DNA of 64,000 nt. Origin: Taibaiella sp. (GTDB taxonomy: Bacteria; Bacteroidota; Bacteroidia; Chitinophagales; Chitinophagaceae). The number at the start of each line of letters is the position of its first letter. Within the stretch, counting starts at the first letter, position 1. The notes under the pieces were generated by a model. The model worked only from the letters and a program-made list of their open reading frames with translations, was not told the origin of the DNA and made no database searches. Position numbers and translations under genes: made by a program. The stretch covers positions 124,001 to 188,000 of the forward strand of contig JACDGL010000005.1 in assembly GCA_013815385.1 (NCBI GenBank), read 5' to 3'. This document shows positions 1 through 9,010 of the stretch, one piece after another.

Positions 1-37
1 ATAAAGCCTGCTCCTCCGTGCTGCACACAATGTCCAT
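1..37 (-). CDS. Possible N-terminus of a gene leaving the left edge
   Basis: Downstream of the tsaC stop codon, an ATG at 37 on the minus strand opens a frame reading MDIVCSTEEQAL up to the window edge. Only 12 codons are visible, so no domain can be assigned. A tRNA-processing gene such as CCA nucleotidyltransferase would be a plausible neighbour of tsaC, but that is a guess. The 25-base gap to tsaC would fit an operon. Confidence 0.3.
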   Translation of the reverse strand, partial: MDIVCSTEEQAL

Positions 38-62
38 AAGCCGCAAAGCTAAAAAGAATAAA

Positions 63-635
63 TTATGGCCGTAAGACTTCTATATCGCCCTTATTATTGA
101 GACGAACCAACCTGGAGGGTGCGTTATTGCCTTCATCCTCCTGCCGGTATTTTACCACATAGTCAACAGTAGCAATTATCTGGGGGGATATATGTAAATA
201 CATTGATGCTGCCGGGCTACCACTGATATTGGCAGAAGTAGAAACAATTGGCCTACGGAATCTCTTTATCAATGCTTTGCAAAATGGATCGGCAGTAACC
301 CTTATGGCTATGCTACCATCTTCATTTATAACATTACCGGCAAGACCTAACGCCCCATCATATATAACGGTGGTGGGCCTATCGAAACCTTCCAGTATAT
401 CTACTATATCATGTGGTGGCGCGGCAACACAGTGCAAAATATCTCGCGCATCTGCCAGCAGCACTATCATGCTTTTTTCTTTAGGGCGCTTCTTCAGGGT
501 AAACACCTTATCCACCGCAGACGCATTTGTCGCATCGCAGCCTATACCCCATACAGTATCTGTCGGGTACAATATAGTGCCACCTTCCGCCAATATCTGT
601 ACACACTGTTTTATATCTTCTTCGTAATCCACCAT
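63..635 (-). CDS. tsaC: L-threonylcarbamoyladenylate synthase (YrdC domain)
   Basis: This enzyme makes threonylcarbamoyl-AMP from threonine, bicarbonate and ATP, the first step of the t6A37 modification of ANN-decoding tRNAs, in the cytoplasm. The 190-residue protein is a single YrdC domain: PTDTVWGIG at residues 24-32, the basic KKRPKEKSM segment at 48-56, and STSANISG at 132-139, the signature of the nucleotide pocket. The Sua5 C-terminal domain is absent, so it is the short TsaC form. Its ATG lies inside the last codons of the upstream glycosyltransferase gene (25-base overlap), which implies translational coupling. Confidence 0.93.
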   Translation of the reverse strand: MVDYEEDIKQCVQILAEGGTILYPTDTVWGIGCDATNASAVDKVFTLKKRPKEKSMIVLLADARDILHCVAAPPHDIVDILEGFDRPTTVIYDGALGLAGNVINEDGSIAIRVTADPFCKALIKRFRRPIVSTSANISGSPAASMYLHISPQIIATVDYVVKYRQEDEGNNAPSRLVRLNNKGDIEVLRP

Positions 636-1621
636 AACAATTGTTCATTTGTTATTTCCAGCGCGCACCTGAAGTGCCCTTCAGGACAAGCCTTATGACC
701 ATGCAAGCCACAGGGGCGACAGTATAGCCGTTCTTTAATCTCTACTACCCTGCTGTTATCGGACAATGGACCAAAACCAAATGCCGGTACCGTGGAGCAA
801 TATACTGCAGTAACAGGTGCATTTACGGCTGATGCAAAATGTAATGGGGCCGAATCATTAGCGTAATTCATAACAGCACCCTGTATGAGCGCCGTAGATT
901 GCAGGAAACTCAACTTACCGGATTGGTCGTGCGCGGCAGGGTGAGTTACCTGCTGTAACACCTGCTGAACATTGTTTTTATCTGTAGTACCACCTAATAC
1001 ATATATCCTGTATTCATATGGCAATGAATTAATAAGGGCTGCCCATTTTTCAACAGGGAATTGTTTGGTGAACCATACAGACGATGGAGAGATGCAGATA
1101 TAAGGTTTACCCTGTAGTGGTGCTACCCGTTCGTAGTCAGTCTTAGCGGGGTATAATTTAGGCCTGGCCGCAGTTCCATCTGTTATATCATCTATTAACG
1201 CCTGGTTGCGCTGTACCTCATGAACAATATCAGCAGCATAAGGCTGTGAGATAATATGCTTTACTTTCTTTGTATAGCAAAATGCGAAGGGATTTTTATC
1301 AAAACCTATCTTATTATCAGCCCCCGATAAAAATGTAATGAAGCCCGATGTACCAAAGCGGTGCAGGTTAATGACATGGGTGTATTTCTTTTTGCGCACC
1401 GCCAATGCCATACGCCAAAGATTTTTGAGTTTGTCCTGTTTTTTATCCCAAACCCATACCTTATTAATAAAAGGATTGTTTGAGAGCAATGATTCATTGC
1501 CTTTGCGAAGCAAAAAATCAATGGGTGCATCAGGATGATATTGATACAGCTTCTCTATTACAGCAGTTGCCAGTACTACATCACCTATAAAAGCGGTCTG
1601 GATAACGAGGAATCTGGGCAT
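611..1621 (-). CDS. Glycosyltransferase family 9 (heptosyltransferase-like)
   Basis: A 336-residue GT-B enzyme of the ADP-heptose:LPS heptosyltransferase family, expected to add a sugar to lipopolysaccharide core at the inner face of the cytoplasmic membrane. The N-terminus (FLVIQTAFIGDVVLATAV) is the family's glycine-rich start. The sugar-nucleotide half shows GGTTDKNNV and NDSAPLHFASAVNAPVTAVY. The C-terminus has a cysteine cluster (CRPCGLHGHKACPEGHFRC) that is common in this family. The acceptor and donor cannot be decided. A -7 box lies 8 nt before the ATG, so the transcript may be leaderless. The gene ends inside tsaC. Confidence 0.88.
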   Translation of the reverse strand: MPRFLVIQTAFIGDVVLATAVIEKLYQYHPDAPIDFLLRKGNESLLSNNPFINKVWVWDKKQDKLKNLWRMALAVRKKKYTHVINLHRFGTSGFITFLSGADNKIGFDKNPFAFCYTKKVKHIISQPYAADIVHEVQRNQALIDDITDGTAARPKLYPAKTDYERVAPLQGKPYICISPSSVWFTKQFPVEKWAALINSLPYEYRIYVLGGTTDKNNVQQVLQQVTHPAAHDQSGKLSFLQSTALIQGAVMNYANDSAPLHFASAVNAPVTAVYCSTVPAFGFGPLSDNSRVVEIKERLYCRPCGLHGHKACPEGHFRCALEITNEQLLWWITKKI

Positions 1622-1629
1622 TTGAGTGT

Positions 1630-1658
1630 CAAAAATACAATTGTATGACGTTAAGCAA
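1630..1658 (-). promoter_or_regulatory. Promoter of the GT9-tsaC operon
   Basis: Read on the minus strand, TTG (1658-1656), an 18-nt spacer, and TATTTTTG (1637-1630) fit the Bacteroidota -33 TTG / -7 TAnnTTTG promoter. Only eight bases separate the box from the ATG at 1621. Confidence 0.6.
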
Positions 1659-1676
1659 GCTTTAACAATAATAAAA

Positions 1677-1707
1677 TTGCCTTTTTTATCTTTCGGTATT
1701 AAATTTG
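1677..1707 (+). promoter_or_regulatory. Promoter of the first DUF1573 gene
   Basis: TTG at 1677-1679, a 20-nt spacer, and TAAATTTG at 1700-1707 match the Bacteroidota consensus exactly at the -7 element. The ATG follows at 1748. The promoter is back to back with that of the GT9 gene. Confidence 0.6.
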
Positions 1708-1747
1708 TAATGTATCATTGTAACATTCAAAACCTTAACCATTATCA

Positions 1748-2233
1748 ATGAAAAGATTTTTTTTCTCTGTTTGCAGCATTATGTGTCTTTCCAGCATTGC
1801 TTTTGCACAGAACCCAACCCAACATCAAACAGTTGCGCCAAAAGCCGTTGCTACAGCTCCTGCCTCTGCAACTATGAAAGCAGAAGCCATGGCGTTTACT
1901 ACTGATACGCATGAATTTGGCACTGTACCCGAAGGCCCGGCTGCCGAGTATGAATTTAAATTTAAAAACAGCGGGAAAGAACCAATAATACTGCAACACG
2001 TACAAGCATCATGCGGCTGTACCACCCCTACCTATTCAAAAGATCCTATATTGCCTGGAAAACAAGGCACTATCAAGGCTTCTTATAATACCCAGGGCCG
2101 CCCCGGATCATTTGTAAAGACCATTACAGTGGTATCTAATGCGGGTACTAAGGTATTGACCATAAAAGGCCAGGTAGAGAAAGCACCTGAAACATCAGTG
2201 CCTGAAAATAATTCAATGATCAGAACCAACTAA
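1748..2233 (+). CDS. DUF1573 secreted protein, copy 1 of 3
   Basis: A 161-residue exported protein. A signal peptide (lysines, then FFFSVCSIMCLSSIAFAQ) precedes an alanine-rich linker and one DUF1573 domain, an Ig-like fold related to ASH/HYDIN modules. The domain shows FGTVPEGPAAEYEFKFKN, then ASCGCTTP with the paired cysteines typical of the family, then ILPGKQGTIKASYNTQGRPG. The function of DUF1573 is unknown; the proteins are periplasmic or outer-surface and very common in Bacteroidota. It is the first of three tandem paralogues and has the longest linker and C-terminal tail. Confidence 0.85.
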   Translation: MKRFFFSVCSIMCLSSIAFAQNPTQHQTVAPKAVATAPASATMKAEAMAFTTDTHEFGTVPEGPAAEYEFKFKNSGKEPIILQHVQASCGCTTPTYSKDPILPGKQGTIKASYNTQGRPGSFVKTITVVSNAGTKVLTIKGQVEKAPETSVPENNSMIRTN

Positions 2234-2324
2234 ATCTGTAAAGGCATTGTCTTATAGAGCACACACAAGAATTTTATCCAATAAATTGTTAACAAAAACC
2301 AAAGTATAATTTTAATTCCTTTTT

Positions 2325-2762
2325 ATGAAAAAACTGTTCATCACGTTATTGTGCCTTTCAGTAGGCGTTATTGGCGCAAACGCGCAGGCACCGGCTATGG
2401 CCCCTAAAGACGCTAATGCGCCTAAGTTCAAATTCAAAGAAGAGTCATGGGATTTCGGAACTGTGAAGGAAGGCCCGCAGGCAATACACAATTTCGAATT
2501 TAAAAACACCGGTAAGGAACCTCTTATTATACAGAATGCATCAGCATCATGCGGCTGTACTACTCCTGACTGGCCAAAAGAACCAATTCTGCCAGGCAAA
2601 TCAGGAAAGATAAGCGTTACCTACAATACACAAGGCCGTGTAGGACCGTTCACAAAAGACATATATATACAGTCTAATGCGCAAATGGATGCGGGCGATC
2701 GTTTCCAGCTGCATATAAAAGGTACCGTTGTAGCTGCGCCACAGGAACAGCCTAAACAATAA
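2325..2762 (+). CDS. DUF1573 secreted protein, copy 2 of 3
   Basis: A 145-residue exported protein with signal peptide (KKLFITLLCLSVGVIGANAQA) and one DUF1573 domain: WDFGTVKEGPQAIHNFEFKNTG, SASCGCTTPDWPKEPILPGKSG and VTYNTQGRVGPFTKD. It lies 91 bp after copy 1 and is followed by a terminator, so copies 1 and 2 may share a transcript. It is closer to copy 3 (shared PxWPKEPILPGK) than to copy 1, which suggests two successive duplications. No function is known. Confidence 0.85.
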   Translation: MKKLFITLLCLSVGVIGANAQAPAMAPKDANAPKFKFKEESWDFGTVKEGPQAIHNFEFKNTGKEPLIIQNASASCGCTTPDWPKEPILPGKSGKISVTYNTQGRVGPFTKDIYIQSNAQMDAGDRFQLHIKGTVVAAPQEQPKQ

Positions 2763-2782
2763 TATTCTGATACTATTAGTGG

Positions 2783-2814
2783 ATAGCCAATCTGTAATGG
2801 GTTGGCTATTTTCT
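2783..2814 (+). terminator. Rho-independent terminator after DUF1573 copy 2
   Basis: ATAGCCAATC (2783-2792) pairs with GGTTGGCTAT (2800-2809) in a 10-bp stem with one G-T pair. A short T-run follows. It separates copy 2 from copy 3. Confidence 0.6.
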
Positions 2815-2827
2815 TACCATCCTTTTT

Positions 2828-3265
2828 ATGAAAAAGATATTCACGTTCTTAATCTTAGCTATATTCAGTGCGGTACAACTACAGGCACAGGATAATGCCT
2901 CCATGAAGAAAGCGGGTACGAGTAATATTGCCCTTATCCATTTTAAAGAGGGTGATATCTATAATTTCGGCACCATAAAAATGGGCATTACAGCCGTGCA
3001 CGAATTTGAATTTACCAATACCGGTACACTTCCTTTATTGATCAGCGATTGTATGGCATCCTGCGGATGCACTACCCCTGAATGGCCAAAAGAGCCCATC
3101 CTTCCAGGAAAGATCGGAAAAATAAAAGTTACATTTCATACCCAGGGACACCCAGGTGAGTTCACAAAAAACATTTTTATAACTTCTAATGCCCTTACTG
3201 ATGCACCTACCTATGTGCTGCACATAACAGGGAATGTGACAGAAGATAAAGAAGTTAAAAAATAG
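2828..3265 (+). CDS. DUF1573 secreted protein, copy 3 of 3
   Basis: A 145-residue exported protein with signal peptide (KKIFTFLILAIFSAVQLQAQ) and one DUF1573 domain: YNFGTIKMGITAVHEFEFTNTG, MASCGCTTPEWPKEPILPGKIG and VTFHTQGHPGEFTKN. The invariant CGCT is intact. It starts 14 bp after the terminator that follows copy 2, so it may have its own promoter or depend on read-through. The three proteins are diverged enough not to be a very recent amplification. Confidence 0.85.
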   Translation: MKKIFTFLILAIFSAVQLQAQDNASMKKAGTSNIALIHFKEGDIYNFGTIKMGITAVHEFEFTNTGTLPLLISDCMASCGCTTPEWPKEPILPGKIGKIKVTFHTQGHPGEFTKNIFITSNALTDAPTYVLHITGNVTEDKEVKK

Positions 3266-3314
3266 GCCAGCCTATATTTCTGCAGGCCTAAAACAAACGT
3301 TAAGTGTTTTAGAT

Positions 3315-3322
3315 TAATTTTG
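3315..3322 (+). promoter_or_regulatory. -7 box abutting the aminotransferase start
   Basis: TAATTTTG is a perfect TAnnTTTG element, and the ATG follows six bases later (3329). An in-frame TTG at 3320 lies inside this box and is therefore rejected as a start. No clear -33 TTG is visible. Confidence 0.5.
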
Positions 3323-3328
3323 CGGCCT

Positions 3329-4519
3329 ATGCCGACAATTTCATCCCGTGGGGCACATATGCCGCCATCTCCGATACGCAAACTGGTACCCTATGCAGAG
3401 GCTGCAAAAAAAAGAGGCACCAAAGTTTATCACCTTAATATAGGCCAGCCGGATATAATAACCCCACCATCTATAATGGATGCAGTGAAGCATACTGATA
3501 TAAAAGTGCTGGAATACAGCCATAGCGCAGGTTTTGAGCACTACCGAAAAAAACTGGTTGAATATTATGGGCGTAATGATATTTATGTGAACCACAACCA
3601 GATCATTGTAACCACGGGTGGATCTGAAGCTATCCTTTTTGCTATTATGAGCTGCCTGGATGCAGGCGATGAGATAATAATACCTGAACCTTTCTACGCC
3701 AACTACAATGGATTTTCTACCAGTGCAGGCGTTACAGTAGTGCCTATACCCTCTACTATTGATGAAGGTTTTGCGCTGCCTTCTATAGATGCTTTTGAAA
3801 AGGCTGTAACCTCCCGAACCAAAGCTATAATGATATGTAACCCAAATAACCCCACCGGTTACTTATACAGCCAACAAGAACTGGATGTGCTTAAAGATAT
3901 ATGCCTGCGCCACGATCTGTTCCTGTTCAGCGATGAAGCATATCGTGAGTTTTGCTATGATGGCCGTAAACATATATCAGCATTATCATTAGAAGGGCTG
4001 GAACAACATGCCATATTACTGGATACTATATCTAAAAGATACAGTGCATGCGGCGGCCGTATTGGTGCATTTGTTACTAAAAACCAGCAGGTACTGGATA
4101 CGGTAATGAAGTTTGCACAGGCCCGGCTTAGCCCGCCCACCTTTGCACAGATACTTGGCGAAGCGGCAGTAGACCTCCCGTCTGATTATTTTGATGAAGT
4201 GCATGCAGAATATACTTCCCGCCGCGACCTGCTGGTAAAGCGCCTGCAGGCAATGCCCGGCGTTAAATGCCCTTTGCCGGGTGGTGCATTCTATGCTATA
4301 GCCCAACTACCGGTAAAAGACAGCGAAAAATTCTGTCAATGGCTGCTTGAAGATTTTTCTTATAATGGCGCCACGGTAATGATGGCCCCGGCTGCCGGCT
4401 TTTATGCTACAAAGGGCCAGGGCCTTACTGAAGTGCGCCTGGCGTATGTGCTGAATACTGAAGAAATAAATGGCGCTATGGACTGCCTTGCAGAAGCCCT
4501 GAAGCAATACAAGAATTAA
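3329..4519 (+). CDS. PLP-dependent class I aminotransferase
   Basis: A 396-residue cytosolic fold-type I aminotransferase of the aspartate aminotransferase superfamily. Visible landmarks are YHLNIGQPDI near the N-terminus, TTGGSEAI, NPNNPTGYLYS, LFSDEAYREF and TISKRYSACGGRIG, whose Lys236 should form the Schiff base with pyridoxal phosphate. The substrate cannot be read from sequence; aspartate or aromatic amino acids are likely. I chose ATG 3329 because the residues after it (ISSRGAHMPPSPIRKLVPYA) look like the conserved family start and because the upstream TTG lies in the -7 box. It probably forms a single-gene transcript. Confidence 0.9.
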   Translation: MPTISSRGAHMPPSPIRKLVPYAEAAKKRGTKVYHLNIGQPDIITPPSIMDAVKHTDIKVLEYSHSAGFEHYRKKLVEYYGRNDIYVNHNQIIVTTGGSEAILFAIMSCLDAGDEIIIPEPFYANYNGFSTSAGVTVVPIPSTIDEGFALPSIDAFEKAVTSRTKAIMICNPNNPTGYLYSQQELDVLKDICLRHDLFLFSDEAYREFCYDGRKHISALSLEGLEQHAILLDTISKRYSACGGRIGAFVTKNQQVLDTVMKFAQARLSPPTFAQILGEAAVDLPSDYFDEVHAEYTSRRDLLVKRLQAMPGVKCPLPGGAFYAIAQLPVKDSEKFCQWLLEDFSYNGATVMMAPAAGFYATKGQGLTEVRLAYVLNTEEINGAMDCLAEALKQYKN

Positions 4520-4574
4520 AATGCTACTTCCCTTACTTGCATGCCGCCCTAAGCAGCGCATTTTTTTTTGAAAA

Positions 4575-4606
4575 ATAAAACCCCCAGGAAATTCCTGAGG
4601 GTTTAT
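4575..4606. terminator. Bidirectional terminator
   Basis: The arms AAACCCCCAGGAA and TTCCTGAGGGTTT form a stem of about 12 bp between the convergent aminotransferase and EGF-lipoprotein genes. A-rich and T-rich flanks let it work in both directions. Confidence 0.7.
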
Positions 4607-4626
4607 AAATAAATTAAAAAGAATCT

Positions 4627-5166
4627 TTATTTAGCCCATACAGAAGGCGAGCCAGTACTATCAAATCCAAAATAGTTGGACTTGCCGTTCTTAATTACAT
4701 AGCGCATAGTAAGCTTACCATGTACAGCATACACAGCGTCTGGTTCCAGAAAGCCGGTGCCAATTATGGTATCCCCATCTACAACCTGCTTATTTATATA
4801 AATGCTGTCTGCATTAACAGTAGCAATCACACTGCCTCTTATTGAATTATAAAAATTAGTTATCTTAAGAGAGGTGATACTTGAATCATTGTTTGGCTCT
4901 ACGGCTACAGTATAAGTATTGCCACCGGTCAAGGTGCCTGTTTCGTAAACAACCCAGGTACCAACAAATTTATCCCTTACTATCTTTTCGCACTGCGTGC
5001 CTTCATACCCTGTAGGACAAATACAGTTCCCATCAGTACATACGCCACCATATGCACAGGCGATAGCGTGACATTTATCAGGAGAACATGAAGAATACAA
5101 TAGTGCAGAAAATACGACAATAGTGCCCAATGCCGACAATACAATAGTTTTGAAACGAGCTTTCAT
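4627..5166 (-). CDS. Lipoprotein with an EGF-like module
   Basis: A 179-residue predicted lipoprotein: a hydrophobic leader ends in the lipobox LYSSC (Cys27). One EGF-like module follows directly, with six cysteines in CHAIACAYGGVC..CICPTGYEGTQC spacing. The remaining 110 residues look like a beta-rich lipocalin-type domain (FVGTWVVYETG, ending DSTGSPSVWAK). EGF modules next to a lipobox occur in Bacteroidota surface lipoproteins of unknown role. An in-frame GTG two codons upstream is possible, but ATG 5166 is preferred. The 172 bp upstream hold no gene. Confidence 0.75.
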   Translation of the reverse strand: MKARFKTIVLSALGTIVVFSALLYSSCSPDKCHAIACAYGGVCTDGNCICPTGYEGTQCEKIVRDKFVGTWVVYETGTLTGGNTYTVAVEPNNDSSITSLKITNFYNSIRGSVIATVNADSIYINKQVVDGDTIIGTGFLEPDAVYAVHGKLTMRYVIKNGKSNYFGFDSTGSPSVWAK

Positions 5167-5338
5167 TAGCACAGATGTTTTTAACAGAGCTTAAAGATAA
5201 AAGAAACAAATTTAAAATGCAACACACTATAAAAAATCAGCTGTATAGTTGATATTGTTGTAGCGGAGTTACATTGCAGCGGTAAAGTATTTATTTAATT
5301 GCACATTACATAGCCATAATGACAGATAGTTTTTTATT

Positions 5339-6181
5339 TTATCTCTCACTGTCATATTTATAGGCCCTGATACCCCGGTATAGAGCCAATGCTATTTCCT
5401 GCTGGCCGGACGGAGAGTTCATATAGGCTTCTTCATCAGGATTGTTGATAAATCCCACTTCCACCAGTACTCCCGGCATGGCACTTCCTGCCAATACCTC
5501 CAGACCTTTTTGCTTTACCCCCAGGTTAGGTCTGCCTTCCCTTTCAAATTGTCTTTCTATATCTGTTCCCAGCGATACGCTTCTTTTAAGGAATGCCTGT
5601 GCATACTGGGCTATAATGATGTCTGTTTGAGGATCGTTCTCGTTAAGCAGACCAGCCTGGCCACTTACATTTTCGCTATACTCACCTATTGCACCTTCCT
5701 TTTGGGAGTTACGATGCAGCCCCAGTACATACGTCTCTGTGCCCTTGGCTGTGTACTGCTCATGCTGGCGTACTACCCTGTAAATTGCCTGCTGTACATG
5801 CTTATGTCCTTTCTTTACGGTTCTATAGCCTTCAAACACCCGTGACACCCTATCTGCTGTGGAATTAATATGGACAGACAAAAACAGGTCGGCATTGGCA
5901 TGGTTTGCTATCTCGTGCCTATCCTTAAGTGTTGGAAAATCATCAGTTGTTCTGGTGTATATAACCTGCACATCCCTCATGCTGTCATTCATTATCCTGC
6001 CCAGTCGCAATACTATAGCAAGGGTCAGGTTCTTTTCCTGTGACATTTGACCGCGCGCTCCTATATCCTTGCCACCGTGCCCGGCATCCAGCACAATTTT
6101 GGATATCTTTTTACCGTTAGCAGATGCAAAGAATGGTAACATGCCAAGGCAGATAATAAAAAGGATATACTTATAACCCAT
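5339..6181 (-). CDS. N-acetylmuramoyl-L-alanine amidase (Amidase_3)
   Basis: A periplasmic zinc amidase that cuts the bond between MurNAc and the peptide stem. The signal peptide is MGYKYILFIICLGMLPFFASA. The Amidase_3 fold shows VLDAGHGGKDIGARG (first zinc histidine), EKNLTLAIVLRL, LFLSVHINS (second zinc histidine) and GVLVEVGFINNPDEE (catalytic glutamate). No SPOR or LysM domain is attached. I placed the start at ATG 6181 rather than the longer in-frame start at 6232, because the signal peptide begins there. The gene is divergent from lptD, 71 bp away. Confidence 0.88.
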   Translation of the reverse strand: MGYKYILFIICLGMLPFFASANGKKISKIVLDAGHGGKDIGARGQMSQEKNLTLAIVLRLGRIMNDSMRDVQVIYTRTTDDFPTLKDRHEIANHANADLFLSVHINSTADRVSRVFEGYRTVKKGHKHVQQAIYRVVRQHEQYTAKGTETYVLGLHRNSQKEGAIGEYSENVSGQAGLLNENDPQTDIIIAQYAQAFLKRSVSLGTDIERQFEREGRPNLGVKQKGLEVLAGSAMPGVLVEVGFINNPDEEAYMNSPSGQQEIALALYRGIRAYKYDSER

Positions 6182-6252
6182 AAAAAGATAACTATTAAGA
6201 TAAATATACAAACCATTAAAGGTAGTCAGCAAATAACTATTTTTGCCCGTTC

Positions 6253-8931
6253 ATGAGCTTGTGCGGTAAAATTTTTTTAAAAAAGTTCTGGTTGTATTGC
6301 CGGTTGTGCTGTATAACCATGCTTTTTTTATGTATTTCCACCGGTATATCATTCGGGCAGGCAACCCGTTTGGCACAAACAGATACACTTATGCATGCCG
6401 CTGATAGTACAGTGCGTGATTCTATTAATTTATCGCCAGACTTGTTACGAAAAAACCCGACGGCAAGCGATACAAGTAAGAAATCACTTACAGAAAAAAG
6501 ACTGGGAATTAAAATATCAAAAGACGCGCTACCTTCTACAGTAAAGGCAGATGCTGCGGATTCGGCAGTACTGGATATGCAGCACAACCAGTTCTATTTA
6601 TATGGCAAAGCACAGGTCAACTACGAAGACCTGCAGCTAAACGCGGGAAAAATTACTTATAGCCAGGCTAATAGCATTGTTACCGCCCACCCGCTTGCCG
6701 ACTCAGCGCAACTGATCCCGGAACGTCCCTCTTTCTCGCAGGGAAAAGAAAAATTTACTTACGATTCGCTACAGTATAACTTTAAAAGCAAAAGGGCCAT
6801 AGTGCGTAATGTGCGTAGCCAATACGGTGAAGGGTATCTATTTAGTGAACAGGTGAAACGTAATCCTGACCAATCTATCTACGGCGCATATAGCACTTAC
6901 ACTACCTGCGCGCTGGATACTCCACACTTTGGCATTGTTGCAAGGCGCATTAAAGTAATACCGGGGCGCGTTATCGCATCTGCCGGGGCTAACATACAGA
7001 TAGAAGGGGTACCTACTCCCCTCTTCCTGCCATTTGGCCTATTTCCTATTTCGCCAAAACAGCACTCTGGTTTTTTGATACCCGCATACACAGTAGAGCA
7101 GGCGCGCGGACTGGGCCTTACAGGTGGTGGCTATTATTTTTCGCTGAGCGATAAGACCGACCTGTTGACACAGGCTAACCTCTATTCAAAAGGAAGCTAT
7201 TCCGTAAGTGGCATCAGCACCTACAAGAGTATCTACCATTATAACGGAGGTATTTCCTTCTCCTACGCTTATAATAAAACAGGCGAAGATTATGAGCCGG
7301 GCGCTACCATTACCAAAGATTTCAGGATTATATGGCGACACCAGACCGACCCTAAGGCGACACCGGGTGAAACATTCAATGCATCGGTAGATGCCGGTAC
7401 TTCTACCTTCTACTCCAATAACAGCTATGACCCAAACAGGATACTGCAAAATCAATATTCCTCCAATATCAGCTATTCTAAAAACTGGTTAGGTACTCCG
7501 TACACCCTGGCAGTGAGTATGCGGCATTCGCAAAACACCTCTAACCACACAGTAGATCTAACATTACCACAGGTTTCATTTTATGTAGCTCAGTTCAATC
7601 CTTTTCAGAGAAAGCACAGCATAGGCCTGCATTGGTATGATAAGATAACGGCCAGCTATACGTTTGATCTTCAGAATAAAGCAACCTTCATTGACTCCAC
7701 TCTTGGCTTCAATAACCTTTTTTCATTAAGGCAGTTCCAGAATGGCGTTCATCATTCTATACCTATCAGCGCTTCATATACTGTACTCCGTTTTATCAAC
7801 ATGTCATTCAGTATCAACTATAATGAGTATTGGCTTACCGATAAACTATATGAGCAGTACAACCCAACAGAAGGTAAAATAGACAGTAACAACAGCCGGG
7901 GATTCTATACTGCACGTGATTTTAATGCCGGCCTGCAGTTTACAACCCGCATATATGGGCTTAAAACTTTTAAAACCGGAAAGATCCGTGGTTTCAGGCA
8001 TGTCATCACCCCAAATGTTGGGTTTATCTATCATCCTGATTTTGGGTCGTCCCCTTTCAACTATTACTATCAGACTTATCTTGATTCTACCCGAACTGCA
8101 AGGTATCTTTCGCCTTACCAGACTTCTATAGTGGGTATACCACCCCTGGGCAAGGCAGGCATCGTTAATTTCGGGATAGGAAATACTTTACAAATGAAAG
8201 TAAGGTCCAGTAAAGACACCTTAACCGGATTTAGGAACGTATCTATTATAGATGGGTTTAGCATCAACTCGGGCTATAATCTCGCAGCAGATTCTTTCAG
8301 ATTCAGTATGGTAAGCCTAGCATTTCGTACCAATGTGCTGGATAAACTGAATATAACAGCCAACGCCAATTACGACCCTTATGATGTAGACTATACTACC
8401 GGCAGAAGGCTACCTGAAACAAAACTGGAACGAGGTGATGGTATTGCCCGTTTCACCAATGCTACGCTTGCATTAGGTTCTAACTTCCATTCCAAACCGT
8501 TAAAGCCGTCCAGCACCACTAATAGCGATGAGTATAACCGGCTGATGCGCAATAATGGCTATAATGACTATGTAAATTTTAATATACCCTGGAGCCTTAA
8601 TATCAGTTATCAACTGTCTGCCAATGCCAGGTATAGCCCCTATTCATTCAGCGATACGATCACCTATTCGCAAAACATCATGTTCAATGGGGATTTTAAT
8701 CTTACCGAGCGCTGGAAGGTCGCTTTTAGCAGCGGGTACGATTTCACCTATCACCAGCTAACCCTTACTTCTATAGATGTGTACCGCGACCTGCATTGCT
8801 GGGCTATGCATCTGCAGGCGATACCATTTGGCACACGCAAGAGCTATACCTTCCAGGTAAATGTAAAAGCTACCGCACTGCAAGACCTGAAACTATTGCG
8901 CAGGCGCGATTACAGGGACGCAGCCCAATAA
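6253..8931 (+). CDS. lptD: LPS-assembly outer membrane protein LptD
   Basis: An 892-residue outer membrane protein expected to insert lipopolysaccharide into the outer leaflet with LptE. After a signal peptide (LCCITMLFLCISTGISFGQ), an OstA/LptA-like jellyroll spans about residues 110-240 (FYLYGKAQVNYEDLQLNAGKI; AIVRNVRSQYGEGYLFS; NIQIEGVPTPLFLPFGLFPI). The rest is a long beta-barrel rich in alternating aromatic strands. The divergent amidase suggests an envelope-biogenesis pair. The barrel lacks the clear cysteine pairs of the E. coli protein, as seen in other Bacteroidota. Confidence 0.85.
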   Translation: MSLCGKIFLKKFWLYCRLCCITMLFLCISTGISFGQATRLAQTDTLMHAADSTVRDSINLSPDLLRKNPTASDTSKKSLTEKRLGIKISKDALPSTVKADAADSAVLDMQHNQFYLYGKAQVNYEDLQLNAGKITYSQANSIVTAHPLADSAQLIPERPSFSQGKEKFTYDSLQYNFKSKRAIVRNVRSQYGEGYLFSEQVKRNPDQSIYGAYSTYTTCALDTPHFGIVARRIKVIPGRVIASAGANIQIEGVPTPLFLPFGLFPISPKQHSGFLIPAYTVEQARGLGLTGGGYYFSLSDKTDLLTQANLYSKGSYSVSGISTYKSIYHYNGGISFSYAYNKTGEDYEPGATITKDFRIIWRHQTDPKATPGETFNASVDAGTSTFYSNNSYDPNRILQNQYSSNISYSKNWLGTPYTLAVSMRHSQNTSNHTVDLTLPQVSFYVAQFNPFQRKHSIGLHWYDKITASYTFDLQNKATFIDSTLGFNNLFSLRQFQNGVHHSIPISASYTVLRFINMSFSINYNEYWLTDKLYEQYNPTEGKIDSNNSRGFYTARDFNAGLQFTTRIYGLKTFKTGKIRGFRHVITPNVGFIYHPDFGSSPFNYYYQTYLDSTRTARYLSPYQTSIVGIPPLGKAGIVNFGIGNTLQMKVRSSKDTLTGFRNVSIIDGFSINSGYNLAADSFRFSMVSLAFRTNVLDKLNITANANYDPYDVDYTTGRRLPETKLERGDGIARFTNATLALGSNFHSKPLKPSSTTNSDEYNRLMRNNGYNDYVNFNIPWSLNISYQLSANARYSPYSFSDTITYSQNIMFNGDFNLTERWKVAFSSGYDFTYHQLTLTSIDVYRDLHCWAMHLQAIPFGTRKSYTFQVNVKATALQDLKLLRRRDYRDAAQ

Positions 8932-8968
8932 TAATTTACCTGCATGTAGTTTTGCCCCTTCATTTGAT

Positions 8969-8976
8969 TATTTTTG
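8969..8976 (+). promoter_or_regulatory. -7 box upstream of the E2 gene
   Basis: TATTTTTG matches TAnnTTTG exactly and lies 34 nt before the ATG at 9011. A TTTG at 8951 is only 14 nt upstream, shorter than usual for a -33 element. Confidence 0.45.
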
Positions 8977-9010
8977 CAACACTCTTCGTATTATATAAAA
9001 AACAGCTTTT

